DNA of 64,000 nucleotides, taken from assembly GCA_001599815.1 (NCBI GenBank), contig BCIA01000003.1, forward strand, positions 4,960,001 through 5,024,000. The letters are read 5' to 3'. Each line of letters opens with the position of its first letter. The first letter of the stretch is position 1. Positions 42,651 through 53,786 of this stretch are shown here, piece by piece. Position numbers and translations under genes: made by a program. Source of the stretch: Furcasterigmium furcatum. Lineage: Eukaryota > Ascomycota > Sordariomycetes > Glomerellales > Plectosphaerellaceae. A model generated the notes under the pieces. That model worked only from the letters and a program-made list of their open reading frames with translations, searched no databases and was not told the DNA's origin.

Positions 42651-45600
42651 TTATGAACACTCGTCTCCCTGCCCTTTGGATGTAGCCGTTGGCGGGCCGA
42701 CTGGCTGTACAGGAACATCATTGCGAGTGGGCGCCTGATGTCCTAGGCGCGAGAGATATTCCGTGACGGACGCCGCGCCTTGGTACTCGGCATAGCGCAG
42801 CGCCGTGCGTCGTGAATTGTCCATCACCGTCGGATCAGCGCCGGCCCTGAGCAGTCCGTCGACGAGGGCAAGATTGTTTCCCCAGGCGGCGTAGTGGAGG
42901 GGCGTTGCGCCGCCGATCTCTCTTTCGTTCACGTCGGCTCCCTTGTCGACCAGCTTGGTCAGCCTTCCCAACGCTACGCGCACCGGGAGCCCAGACATGC
43001 TGAGATGGTGAAGAGGCGTCCATCCAGAGACGTCCTTTGCGTTTGGATCTTGCCCCTGGCGCAGCAGGCGCTCGTAGGAGGCATGCGGACCGTTTTCCAA
43101 GTCGCTCGGCTCGAGGAGTGCCAGCGAGTGATGCTTCGTCCAGCCGTAGCGCTCCCTGGCCACCTCCGCGTCTTCGAAGGGGAGTTTGGCTATGATAGTT
43201 CTATACCGGCTGAAACGGGTGTTGTTGAGCGCGCCGTCTGGCACAAGTTGTGCTGTTCCTTCAGGTTCCATGTCAGCCACAATGGTTGCGTAATGCAGGG
43301 GCGTCATCCCGAAGATATCTGTGGCCTGAGTGAAGCCAGAGGAACTCCCCAGGGGTACCAATGCCTCGAGCCTCTCTTTCAGGTCGAAATCTTTCCCAGG
43401 TTCACGATCCTTTGCATTATCAGCAGTCTCCGGCTGTTCCTCGTCGTCTAGCAGCTTTTTCTGGCCATCAAATTTCATCTTCATGAAATTGGAAAGATCG
43501 GCAACGACCTCAGAGGCCATCGAGTTGAGATATGAACTCGTCGCCCCGATCTCATGCTCCAGATTCTGGTCGGCGTAGTTCTCACGCGCTGCCAGGAATC
43601 GATATACCTCGAGTCGTGCCTGGTACGCCAGAAGATGCGCGACAGTCTGGCGATAGAACCATCTCCTCTGAGGATTACTTGCGTCGTAACTGATATTTTC
43701 GGGCAATAGGTCGCGGTATAGGTTCCCGGCCCCTGCGAGTGTGCCACGCTTCTCGTATTTCACGGCCTCGGCACACATTCGATCCATGACCGCGTCGGTC
43801 CCTGGCAGTCTTCCGTTCCCGCTGAGAGGAGGAATCAGACAGTGGAAGGCATCCTCCACTGTTCCCAGGCCCGTCGTGGCAATGTCTTGTACCAGCTTGG
43901 ACAGTTTGTCGTTGTGGAGGCTGAAATCGTTGACCGTGTCCAGCCATGTCTCGCCTCTGAAACCCCTGGATGTCAGAGTTCCTTGCGTATCACCGAAGCC
44001 GGCGTCAGTCGTGAGCATCAGCCTCCACAGAAATGCTGAGAACAGGTCCTGGGCATAAAGCCTCCCCCTGGTCGCGTGAGACAAGGCGGCAACGGAATAT
44101 TTGCCCATGCGGGGACCGGATCGCGAGTCCAGACGGGACAGCAGCCATCGAGGCGTATACCCATCATTCGTGGCTCGCCTGGCCCTCGCAGATTCGACAA
44201 TCGGGTAAGTATCCGGGGTCTCCTCGTCTTCTAGCATCCGTGGCAGTGTCGGGGGGTCGAAGGGGACTTCGTCGTTTGCAGGGCGGAACCATCCGCCGAG
44301 GGCAACCCTCGTCCATGGGATCTTGTAGAAGTTCTCTTCGAGGCTGTCTGCCAGTGCCACCCTCTGTCGTCTGGCCTTCATCATCATCCCCTGCCCGCCG
44401 GGCATCCACCACGCAAAGTCTCTCGTGAGATAGCCCCCCGTTGGACCCAAAAGCTTCAGTCCCACGTCCAGTCGCGGGCCTTTGTCGCGCAACCAGCTGT
44501 CGTCGTTTGGCAGGAAAGAGCCCTCGTCGGTCTGTTCAGCCCCTGGTGATCTATCCCGGAGCTTGACGTGGTAGAGCCACAGAGAGATGGTCGCTTCGAG
44601 CGCGCCGGCGTCTGCCCTCCAGGAGCCGCCGAGCCAGTACGCGTCGAATCTGAGCGTCTCGGGCTCTACGCATCCCTGGCGAAAGACCTTGACGGACCAA
44701 CGATGAAAAGATGGCACATCTGCCCGCGGTGCACCGAGTAGTGAGCCCAACGCTACTTCGATGGCTCGCGCGAGGCACACGGCATCTGCGGCGGCCTCTG
44801 ACTTCCAGCCGACCATTTTGGCCAGCGACGTCCGCACCCAGAGAAGTGTCTGTGCATCACTCTCCTCGGTCTCTGAGGAATCAGAGTCTCGCTCTGATGC
44901 AGATTCGGACTCAACGTCGGACCTGGCTCGTGCCGGGGGTTCCTCATCCGTCACCAGCTCCCACCCACCGAAGCTGTCTGTGTTCCGGTTGCCGGACAGC
45001 CATGGGTCGCGGCCAGAGCCTACGACCGAGGAGGCAAACCAGTCTAGCTCGTGGTCGTTCTCCAGGGGACTGTCCTGCAATCGGGTGCCCAGATTCCGGC
45101 GTATAAAGGCGCGCAGGGCCGACATGAGGAGGATGGCGGCGAGCTGGGCGACGGACGCCGTCCAGTGCATCCCGCGCAGTCCGGTGAACTGCACGACGAA
45201 CCCCACGAGGGATATGGCTGTGCCGATAACCGTCTGAGTGCCGAGAACTTTCTGAGACAGCGTAGTTCGGACTGGTGCGTCGGGCGCCTTATCCGAAGCA
45301 GAAGCAGCTGAGTGTGGTCTTTGCGCGGACCCGGGCCCAGCGGCATGCCTCCTCCTCAGACTTAGAGACGTCGTTGTTCCAGTTGAGCGTAACGATTCAG
45401 CTCTCGCCGTCGCCGTAGTTGTCGCTGACTGTGGATGCAGATGAGATGACGGGATGTCCGGCGTGTCAACAAGAGAGGATTTTGAAGGAGAGCTCTGAGG
45501 ATACTCCTGAAGAGCAATGCGTTTGGAGGTGGTGATAGTCGCCGGCTGCCTTGAAGGCCACACCGCCAAGGACTCAAAGCGCTGCTCGCTCACGGTGTTG

Positions 45601-46688
45601 GAGCTTTGCAGCCAGATGGTTCGCGCCTCGGCCTGTCGGTGCGGACAGACGACAAAGCGCTGCTCCTCCGTGCTTGCCTCGATGACATGAGCGCACACCA
45701 GCATGCCAAGTACCAGAAGGACCGTGCCGCCGCCGGCCAGTGGAAAGGCGTAGCTTTCGGCAGGCTTGCCGTCCTTTTCTAGTCGTAGGGCTGGGTGGTA
45801 GGTGAGTAGTGCAAAGTAGACGAGGACACCAAGCTGGAGGACAGTCCCGAAGAGGGCAATGAACCACAGTTGGAGCAAGCCGGTCTCCCCACCGCTGTTC
45901 AAGGAGAGATTCGGGGCCTCGTGATTGGCATTGTGAATGATGATGAGCTCGTCCGGGGAAAGCTCCTGATCTGACGAGGACGCTTCCGACTCGCCTGGAA
46001 GCTCCGGGTCATGACCGTTATTCTCAACGGCCACCCCCGTGGCCTGTTCCTCGTCGACATTACTGGTGTCAACACAACGTCCTCCAAGCGTCCACCATCT
46101 CAGCAGAGCGCCGCACGACCTCCACCAGCTCCCGAGGTCTTTTGAACCCTCTGCGTTCGACTTCTCCTCTCCCTCTTTCTCCAGGAAGCGATTCGCGATG
46201 GCAAAGTCCAGGTCCATGATTCTGATACCCGAGGGTTTATGCTGGCCGTCCCCTTTCGCCCTGATGCATATGAACTCCCGGATGGATCCTCTGCCGGGGC
46301 AGCGCACGACGTTCCGGCCGTTCCACAGCTCGCAGGTCTCGTGCGAGGTGGAGGACATGAGCTCGATCTCCGCAGCGACAAGGTTCTCGCGGGCCCTGCC
46401 GACGATGGCCTTGAGCCAGCCGGGGCCGGCGACGCGGATGGCGCTCACGATGGCGGTGACGATGCCCAGCGGCGCCATGGCGAAGATGATGCAGTCGGCC
46501 CAGGTCGTCGATTGGCTGAGGAACTGGAGCGTGACACGCTCGCCAAAGAGCGCCAGGAGCGGAGCGAGGTCCGAGAACAGATTGTTGGAAAAGTCGTCCC
46601 CGTCTTCCAGGATGGCCATGGCCGTGGCCTGGCCGGCGAACAGGACGATGCCGATCCAGCCCGGACCGACGGCCGGTTGGGCTACCAT
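42651..46688 (-). CDS. Large membrane protein with C-terminal ankyrin repeats
   Basis: An intronless gene of 1345 residues. Hydrophobic segments lie near 9-25 (GWIGIVLFAGQATAMAIL), 63-87 (ADCIIFAMAPLGIVTAIVSA), 275-300 (LWFIALFGTVLQLGVLVYFA), 318-338 (GGTVLLVLGMLVCAHVI) and about 480-530 (IGTAISLVGFVVQFTGL, AAILLMSALRAFI). Between them are Ser/Glu-rich loops. A long central region with no domain I can name follows (WRLMLTTDAGFG, DAFHCLIPPLSGNGRLP). The C-terminus has ankyrin-type repeats: FGMTPLHYATIV, SGWTPLHHLSMSGLPV and ATPLHYAAWGNNLALVDGLL, with GADVNERE. Similar large proteins occur in many moulds and are uncharacterised. A membrane-anchored scaffold or sensor is a guess. The absence of introns over 4 kb contrasts with intron-rich neighbours. 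Confidence 0.85.
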   Translation of the reverse strand: MVAQPAVGPGWIGIVLFAGQATAMAILEDGDDFSNNLFSDLAPLLALFGERVTLQFLSQSTTWADCIIFAMAPLGIVTAIVSAIRVAGPGWLKAIVGRARENLVAAEIELMSSTSHETCELWNGRNVVRCPGRGSIREFICIRAKGDGQHKPSGIRIMDLDFAIANRFLEKEGEEKSNAEGSKDLGSWWRSCGALLRWWTLGGRCVDTSNVDEEQATGVAVENNGHDPELPGESEASSSDQELSPDELIIIHNANHEAPNLSLNSGGETGLLQLWFIALFGTVLQLGVLVYFALLTYHPALRLEKDGKPAESYAFPLAGGGTVLLVLGMLVCAHVIEASTEEQRFVVCPHRQAEARTIWLQSSNTVSEQRFESLAVWPSRQPATITTSKRIALQEYPQSSPSKSSLVDTPDIPSSHLHPQSATTTATARAESLRSTGTTTSLSLRRRHAAGPGSAQRPHSAASASDKAPDAPVRTTLSQKVLGTQTVIGTAISLVGFVVQFTGLRGMHWTASVAQLAAILLMSALRAFIRRNLGTRLQDSPLENDHELDWFASSVVGSGRDPWLSGNRNTDSFGGWELVTDEEPPARARSDVESESASERDSDSSETEESDAQTLLWVRTSLAKMVGWKSEAAADAVCLARAIEVALGSLLGAPRADVPSFHRWSVKVFRQGCVEPETLRFDAYWLGGSWRADAGALEATISLWLYHVKLRDRSPGAEQTDEGSFLPNDDSWLRDKGPRLDVGLKLLGPTGGYLTRDFAWWMPGGQGMMMKARRQRVALADSLEENFYKIPWTRVALGGWFRPANDEVPFDPPTLPRMLEDEETPDTYPIVESARARRATNDGYTPRWLLSRLDSRSGPRMGKYSVAALSHATRGRLYAQDLFSAFLWRLMLTTDAGFGDTQGTLTSRGFRGETWLDTVNDFSLHNDKLSKLVQDIATTGLGTVEDAFHCLIPPLSGNGRLPGTDAVMDRMCAEAVKYEKRGTLAGAGNLYRDLLPENISYDASNPQRRWFYRQTVAHLLAYQARLEVYRFLAARENYADQNLEHEIGATSSYLNSMASEVVADLSNFMKMKFDGQKKLLDDEEQPETADNAKDREPGKDFDLKERLEALVPLGSSSGFTQATDIFGMTPLHYATIVADMEPEGTAQLVPDGALNNTRFSRYRTIIAKLPFEDAEVARERYGWTKHHSLALLEPSDLENGPHASYERLLRQGQDPNAKDVSGWTPLHHLSMSGLPVRVALGRLTKLVDKGADVNEREIGGATPLHYAAWGNNLALVDGLLRAGADPTVMDNSRRTALRYAEYQGAASVTEYLSRLGHQAPTRNDVPVQPVGPPTATSKGQGDECS

Positions 46689-47709
46689 GATCGGGACGCC
46701 GCAATCGTCGCTTTTCTGAAAATGTCGTCTGAGGGAGAAAACCCTCCCGCTGGCGGCCCCGGAGGAGAATTCTGGTCAGAGTGCAGAGTGCGACCTCACT
46801 GTCTGCGTGCGTGGCCCCCAACCCTACCCCTGCTGCGCCCTGCATCGTGGGCTGAGGAATATGCATGGGTGAGGTGACAGGGATGACGAGAACCAACGGA
46901 GCATCGGGCACGACCACTCATTATTCCCCTCCGAATATGCTGTGGCTATCGGTCAGCTTGGATTACATCTGGTCCCGCAGAGGTGGCCAGGCCATTCTCC
47001 CACCGAAGATGAGCTTCTTCAGCGGCCTGCAAGGGTGGCCGAACTGGGCCTAGGAGTTCTTGAGGGACGCGATGGGGAGGGCGAGCCTTCTTTAGACGAT
47101 CGTGCATCGGGGATGAGAAGTACCATAGTGACCCCCGCATCGCGACGGAACTGCACACCCTCCTCCTGGGCTGCCAGGCCGTTTGCGTGTTTTATAGATC
47201 GCATGTATTCGCTTCAAACCTCCTGCATTCATAGAAATTGCACTTCCCAGTTTTCCTTCAGACTGGGTAGGACAACCCAAAAAAAGCTCAGACACAGTAG
47301 CCGGCTTGTGCAACAGATTGTTGATGTGAGGCCAGGCGGCAACGACGCCGTTGTTGCACGCTGCCGGGGCCTCCTTGGCACGGGATTCAGCGTCAGGTCA
47401 GACTGTACCATTCAACAAGGGCCTGCTGGTTAGATTAAACATGTGTGGTACTGGGTCGGCTGCATGCCACTGAGACGGCAGCAGAGCAGTAGGCCTCATC
47501 GACCACTTTCGGATTCACCTCTAAGATAAGAAGTAGAGAATAGGACGGGGAGCTGGGCCAAGCCAAAAAGAATTTTGGTAATTTCTCTCTAGAAAGAATA
47601 CATGATCTAAAATGGAAGCTCTGAAGCATGAAGACTCCATTAGATATTTGTCCCATACAACAAGCCAAGTGATCCTTAAGCTATCAAGACTGTGGATAAA
47701 GCATCCCAT
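46689..47709. other. Intergenic region carrying repeat copy A
   Basis: Apart from the repeat at 47000-47254, no gene is seen. The remaining sequence separates the start of the ankyrin membrane gene from the 3' end of the FMN enzyme gene. Confidence 0.4.
47000..47254. repeat. Dispersed repeat, copy A
   Basis: Starting at CCACCGAAGATGAGC, this stretch aligns with 53787-54092. Matching blocks include AGCTTCTTCAGCGGCCTGCA, GCGATGGGGAGGGC, CCTTCTTTAGA, GTGCATCGGG and, further on, CAGGCCG..CGTGTTT and AAGTTGCA-like segments. By eye the first 150 bp are about 80 percent identical. It lacks terminal repeats or coding motifs of a known element and could be a degraded short non-autonomous element. Confidence 0.7.
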
Positions 47710-49164
47710 CTAACCAGACCATCCATTATATCCCAGGTGTACCTGTGACTTCGTTAGCAGAGATTGACAACGCTGAGAGGTGAAGATATCGTAGCTTACA
47801 TAGGTGGAGTTGATGTCATCAAGGTTTCCCACGCCCAGTGATGCAGCGCTCGTCGCAATTTCCTTCTTCAGCAGCTGGATAGCCCGGGTCACACCCTTAG
47901 TGCCGTACGCGTTGGCAAACATGAACGGCCTTCCTAGGCCAACGGCCCTCACGCCAAGAGCTAGAAGCTTCAACACATCAGTTCCGTAGCGAACACCGCC
48001 ATCAGCATACACTTCGATCTGATCGAAGATGCCAGGGTCTTTCTCGAAGATTTCCATGGCAACCTCCATTGGAGAAGGTGATCCATCCAGAGCACGACCG
48101 CCATGGTTTGAGAGAAAAATGGCAGGGGCGCCAACTGAAACGGCCATACGGGCGTCCTCGACTGTCTGGATTCCCTTGGGAATAATCGGGATCGAAGTCA
48201 TGTTCTGAAGCTGACGATAGTAGGCCCAAGTCATGAAGGTGTAGCGAGCAGAGCGGGCGATGGTAGTGTCGGGGACATATCTAAGGGCGCGTTGACGGGT
48301 GCGATCACCAGCAGAATCAACTGTCAAGACCATGGCCTTGGCTCCAGTTTGCTCAACCTGCTGAAAAAGAAGCTTGTTTTGCGTCATGTTGTTGGAAACG
48401 TAGATCTGGAGTACCGAGTAAGACAGTGTCCCTTGAGATTGCTCGATGTAGCGACCTACCTGCTGGAAGAGGACCTGGTCTTTTGATACTCGAGCTCTCG
48501 CTATGTCGCCAATGGGAATAGTTGAAGCAAGAGACGGCTGTAAACACTCTTAGCCTCGAGCACTCTTGACGATGCGAGGGGTAGGTGTCGGAGATTGTCG
48601 GCACCTACTATGTAGAGAATGCCTTCATTTCCGGCTGCCTCCACGAGGCCACGCTCGGCTTGTGGATGTGTCAAGCCAGCCATGGCGCAAGGACTAATGA
48701 AGAACGGAGCTGAGAAGTTGAAGCCCAGAATGCTAGTCCTGTTATTCCGTAAGAATTCAGCCTAGCCAGAGCACCCGCGGTTTCGCAATTGCACACGCAC
48801 TCAAGAGAGGACTCGATATCCATGATATCAACCATCACCCGGGGCCTAAACCGGAGGCGATGGAACGCCTCGAGATTGTTCCTGTAGGACCACTCCCCGC
48901 CCGATCCATATCGAAATTGCGTATACGCGGAGTCGTTCAAGATATGGCGAGCAGCCCAATCAAAGTCAGGCAGCCCAAGAAGACGGGAGAGATCGGGGAG
49001 GCTTCCATTCTGAGGCACAGTGAGAGCATCATCAATGCTGGCTGTATTAGCTTTTTGTAACTTTTGAGAGAGAAGCAATCATACCCAGTGTCCGGCTCGT
49101 TCAGGAACGTCCGGGCCCCTAAGGCCACAACCGCATACGAGGTGATAAGGAAAGCAAACTTCAT
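47710..49164 (-). CDS. Secreted FMN-dependent 2-hydroxyacid dehydrogenase/oxidase (lactate/glycolate oxidase-like), 6 exons
   Basis: Exons on the minus strand: 49164-49085, 49037-48801, 48738-48609, 48537-48460, 48405-47800 and 47742-47710, giving 387 residues. A signal peptide (MKFAFLITSYAVVALGA) makes it secretory, unlike the mitochondrial or peroxisomal relatives. Family marks: FRPRVMVDIMDIES, FSAPFFISPCAMAGLTHPQA, VLTVDSAGDRTRQRALR, IPIIPKGIQTVEDARMAV (catalytic Lys), FLSNHGGRALDGSPSPMEV (catalytic His and Arg), YADGGVRYGTDVLKLLALG and VGLGRPFMFANAYG (FMN phosphate). It oxidises an L-2-hydroxy acid to the 2-oxo acid, passing electrons to O2 or another acceptor. The last intron is 57 bp and stop-free. 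Acceptors in exon 2 (CAG/CCAG) were chosen by phase. No cytochrome b5 domain is present. Confidence 0.9.
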
Positions 49165-50297
49165 TATGACTGTTCCGCTTTTTGATAAGTGTTGTTGAGT
49201 TGTTGGCTCTGATGGTAGAGATCAAGACAGGAAGGCAGCTAGTCTTATAGGGAGAACACAAGCTCGTTTCGGGGACTGGATTTTCATGATGCGCTCCTCT
49301 TTCCCATTTTTGACACAACTCACCACACAAGTATCCCAACGTAATCCGGCGGTGCGTCACCTTGGGGCGCAGGCGCAGCTGTCAAGCCCGAAGTTGAGAC
49401 AAGGGGTCGGCAAGGCGCTCCTGCTCAGCTGTTCGACCCAGGGCGCCGCGATCAACGCATAAATATGCGCTAATATAGAATAGATTGGACTCGTGGCTTC
49501 CGAGTCAAGGAAATGACCTTTGGACTCGAAGCTGGTCTAAATCAGCGATCGCAACAAAGCGAAAACAACAACGAAAACGGGAATGGGCATCGACCACTGG
49601 CAGCGAAACGTACATGGATTCAATCTATCTATCCATCTGCCCGACACGAGGCTTAGCCGAAGTATCGACGTAACTCAAGTGATTCGGGCATTGTTTTCGC
49701 AGCTTGCGGGACTCGAGAGCTCTCAGGGCAAGGCCTCTTCTCTTGGCATAACAACACAAGCTCCTACACGAGGAAGCCGACGGCGCTCCCACTGTTCTTC
49801 GTATCGAGAAAACTGAATGCGCCTCTCACTGCGGAAATCTCGATTTTGCCGCCGCTAGTAGATATTAGAAGAGAAAGACTTGGGATTCCTTTGTCGACAG
49901 TACTGCTGAGAGGACAGCACTCATGGGCTGGGGTGGAATGGTGTTTAAGCTGTGGCCTTGGGGTTAGAGCCGTTGAGGTGAGAAGACTGTGGGGCGCTCC
50001 CCATTGGAAATCTTCCTGCTCTCGTTCCCGCGCTCGTTCTCGTTTCCGTTCTCGTGTTGGCCTTCTGATCCACTCTATCGATGAAACAGATCGCCAAGCA
50101 CCTTTTCCTTCTGGCTGTATTGTGCTGAGCCCAACTGCTTCGCCACGAGGCTTAGCATCTGCTGACGCACCATGTTTCATCTGGGTGACTTGAAGGACTC
50201 GGCATGGGAAACGCATATAACATTTAGGGGCTAGCTTCATGATCTCTCTCGCAATTGCAACCTGGACCGGGTGACCCAATCCATCGTGTCTACGGAT
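49165..50297. other. Intergenic region upstream of the third regulator
   Basis: Divergent promoter space of about 1.1 kb. A pyrimidine-rich CTCGTTC/CTCGTTT tract lies at about 50027-50064. No gene is supported. Confidence 0.4.
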
Positions 50298-51715
50298 ATG
50301 AAGCGACTTGGCCACAAAAAGTCTCGAGCTGGCTGCAAGCGATGCAAGCAACGAAGAGTCAAGGTTGGGCGATCACCCCAGATTTGGAACCATGTCATTC
50401 TGACCATTACTCTATGCAGTGCGATGAACGCTCTCCTTGTGGCGCATGCCAGTCACACGGCATCTCCTGCAGTCTTGCCCCGGATGCATCGTTGACTGCC
50501 GAGCTGCCGGGGACATGGCAACCCAGTAGCCACGAGAAAGACCAACTGGCTCCTTGTTCGCCCAAGGTGGGGAAGAACCGCTCGCCCTCAATTCACCTCC
50601 GGAGATGTGACTAACTTGGATTCTCACAGAAGTTGCTCGGAGAAAGTCCTGGCTCATCCTCAACGGCCGATACATCCTCGTTGGAAGGGCCGGATCCAGT
50701 GCGGCCTCCCAAGCTGAACTTGAACAACCGAGAGGCCGTGCCCTACTTTTCTAAATTCCTCGATGGAATTCAAAAGGAGAGTATGGAGGGCTGGACAGCC
50801 GATCTGCAGCTAATGTACCACTACACCGCCACCGCGCATCGTACGGTCACATCCAATATAGAAGTGCATCATGCTCTTCAAAACGACGTAACCCAGATCG
50901 GCCTACAGCATGGGTTTCTTCTCCGACAAATCCTGGCGTTCTCCGGCTTCCACCTTGCATATACACAACCAGAACAACGCCATCTATACATTCTCAGAGC
51001 CTCGCATCACCAAGACAAGGCTATTGAAGGCCTCGGGGCAGCGTTAGCAACGGTGCCCACGGAGAAAAACTGCCATGCTCTGTATGCCAGCTCGATCTTT
51101 CTCATCATTTGCGGCTTTGCGACCTTTCCAAGCTACGAGGCCTACAACAAATCCTTCTCAGCCTTGGAAAGCATGCTTGATATCTTGAAGCTGGCTGATG
51201 GCATCTTGGTTATCCGCCGGGGGTCAGATTCGGAGATCCGCAACGGCCCATTGCAAGGCCTCTTCTCCCGCAAGCAAGGATCACCACCGCCTATCTCTCG
51301 GCGTTTGCAACAGCTGATGAGTCAGTTAACGGTATTAGAGTCGCAGATGCAGACTTACAGTCTTAGCTTTCAGGCCGGAGAAACCAAGATGCTTCAGCAA
51401 ATGGCGCGGTCTATGATCGATGCGCTGCTGAATGTGCACAAGACGTCCTCCGTGACAGTATCCCCTGAGCTTCGGACTGTTTTCCACTGGCCTATACTCC
51501 TATCAGCCCAACATCTCGACCTGATTAAGAGCCGGCGACCGATGGCCCTTGTCATTTTGACTTATTATTGCGTGATCCTATGCTATGCGGCTGAAAGCAG
51601 TTGGTTCCTGGAGGGCTGGGCGCAAGCTGTGGCCGATTGTGTGGAGCGACTTTTGCTTGAAACCCCGTACGAGCAGGCGATTCAGTGGCCTTTGAGTATG
51701 GTTAGACAAACGTAG
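50298..51715 (+). CDS. Zn2Cys6 transcription factor, 3 exons
   Basis: Exons 50298-50363, 50420-50566 and 50630-51715 give 432 residues. The zinc cluster, Cys 13, 16, 23, 29, 32 and 39 (CKRCKQRRVKC, DERSPC, GACQSHGISC), is split by intron 1 between Lys22 and Cys23, a common fungal arrangement. The third exon has the compact regulatory domain of the sterol-uptake/UPC2-like type: LHAL-type helices such as RQILAFSGFHLAYTQPEQR, YILRASHHQDKAIEGLGAAL, YASSIFLIICGFATFP and YYCVILCYAAESSWFLEGWA. It is a nuclear regulator. The RTA1-type membrane gene downstream could be a target, but this is inference. Confidence 0.88.
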
Positions 51716-52756
51716 GTAGGATGCGAATCGATTAGAAATGCTAGACAGCCGCAATTGACTTTTTCTGATTCCGCTGCCCGTGACGAGGAGTCCACCCTTC
51801 CTTGCCTTGCTGTGAGTCTTGCAGGACGGCAACAGGGTCTCCGAAGCTTCCTCGGGTGATACGGGGAGGACAATACACGAGGGCTCCATGTCCTGTCTGT
51901 GGGACTGGTAGAAATTCGATGTCCTGTATACAGCTGTTTCAGGGCAGGCGACCTTGCCTGGCAAAGCCGTGTCGAGTGTATCGCACTGCATGCCAGGGTA
52001 ACACCATCATGCGCGACGCTTTTGCGTCGAGGACCTTACTATGGATGACGATTAGGCTGGCGGGTTGGCGAGACATGGCATGCCATGCGTCAGGCCTCAG
52101 AGGAGGAATCCGCCAACGGTGGCTTGCATTGTCGTTTAACTAACTACCATGTATCTAATGTATCGCAACTTGTATGGGACCAGGCCTCGGCAACGACAAG
52201 ATCTACCGCCGGCAAATACGTTGCAATCGTGTTCGAGATCAGCCTCAATACGCGTCACTACACATAAGTCTCAAATTAGAAATAGGGAACCTTGGAAGGT
52301 ACAGGCCGTCGTGGATCCCATGTTAGGTGGGCGAGGCATTCTTTACAGTAGTTTGTAGACGGCTCGGCATACTCGTTCTCGTTTTCGTGTTCTCCCTTGC
52401 GAATAATGGCTCTTGTCTAAAGTAATCGTCGCGATAACGAATGCGTGGTGTGCGCACACCCTGTGGCTGAGCAGTCGATGCCCTGAAGGCCAAAGTGGCC
52501 GTGCCAACCCGAATGATACTAAGGATCTCTCTTTGTAAGTGCTATGTTTAAGGGGAAATGGATATATAACTATCAGTCCTTTCGCCACAAGTTTCCAAGT
52601 TGACAGACTCAGTATATCTACTTCTCAGCATCTCACAAAAAACACGCTGATTGCCATCGTTTTACCCCTCGTCCAACAATTTCAAACCACGACGCCACTA
52701 CCAAAGGCCAATCACACCCAACCGAACGTTGAGGAACATCTGAGTTTGCCGCAAAA
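51716..52756. promoter_or_regulatory. Intergenic region with a TATA box
   Basis: About 1 kb without a gene. TATATAA near 52563 lies about 190 bp before the RTA1 ATG and may be its TATA box. Confidence 0.4.
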
Positions 52757-53764
52757 ATGTCAGACAAAGAACAGACCGACTACTATTCCTACCATCCTTC
52801 CCTCGCAGCCGCCGTTGTGTGCGTGGTACTTTTCGGGGGCTCATCTGGATACCATATATGGCAGATTTGGCGTTTAAGATCATGGTACTTCGTTCCGTTC
52901 CTCATCGGCTGCTTTCGTGAGTTCTGCTCCCCACACTTATCTCTCTTGAGATTTCTCTGGCTATCCATCGCTGATTATCGCTTTGTATAGTCGAGGTTGG
53001 AGGATATGTTGGAAGAGCGATAAGCGCGAACCAAGACACGAACTACTGGACTCTTCTGCCATATATCATGCAGCAGCTCTTGTTGCTCCTCGGCCCGCCT
53101 TTCTATGCAGTCTCGATCTACATGGTTCTTGGAAGACTCATCGCCCTCTTAAATGCGGAACAATACTCCATCATCAGGCTAAAATGGCTGACAAAATTCT
53201 TCCTTGCCGGCGATGTGTTGTCCATTCTCGCCCAAGGAGCTGGTAAGTCCGATGCATTATAACCCTTTCGCCGAGGTGGCCTGAACAAGGTGGCTAAACA
53301 ATAACATAGGTGGTGGGATGCTCGCTGGTGCAGAGACGAAAGAGGCCTTGGACAGAGCAAAAATCATTGTTCTCATTGGTCTCGGCATTCAAATCACCTT
53401 TTTCAGCTTGTTCATTGTCGCCACTGCGGTCTTCCACTACCGGATACATCGTCAGCCGACTGCGGAGAGTTGCAAGATTACATCGCCATGGAGAACCCTC
53501 CTCATCGTTCTCTACGGAGCGAGTTTTCTCATTATGCTGCGATCGATCTTTCGGGTTGCCGAATATGCAGGGGGCAAGGAGGGAGAACTCATGGTCAAGG
53601 AGTTCTATATCTACATCTTCGATGCTCTTCCCATGGTTACGGTCTCTGTCGTCTTCAATTTCTTCCACCCTGCCAACCTTCTCCAGAGCAAAGTTGGCTC
53701 GTTTTTCCTGCTTGGGGAGTCGGATCGCGAACTGAGTCTATACGAAGCGAACAATAGGTGCTAA
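52757..53764 (+). CDS. RTA1-family seven-helix membrane protein (RTA1-like), 3 exons
   Basis: Exons 52757-52916, 52991-53242 and 53310-53764 give 288 residues. The order of segments fits the RTA1 lipid-translocating exporter family, known for 7-aminocholesterol resistance and sphingoid-base export. These segments are YYSYHPSLAAAVVCVVLFGG, WYFVPFLIGCF, EVGGYVGRAIS, YIMQQLLLLLGPPFYAVSIY, FFLAGDVLSILAQGAGGGML, IIVLIGLGIQITFFSLFIVA, LLIVLYGASFLIMLRSIFRV and YIYIFDALPMVTVSVVFNFF. The RSIFRVAEYAGG block with conserved Arg and Glu is the best signature. It sits in the plasma membrane with seven helices and a short cytosolic tail. The TF at 50298 precedes it in the same direction. Confidence 0.92.
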
Positions 53765-53786
53765 GGAGCCAAAGAACGACACACAA

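Noticed and set aside
46946..47158. Conserved small protein encoded by the repeat
   Set aside because: The related peptide exists in both copies but diverges with a frameshift after about 45 codons and starts at non-ATG codons; treated as a repeat, not a gene.
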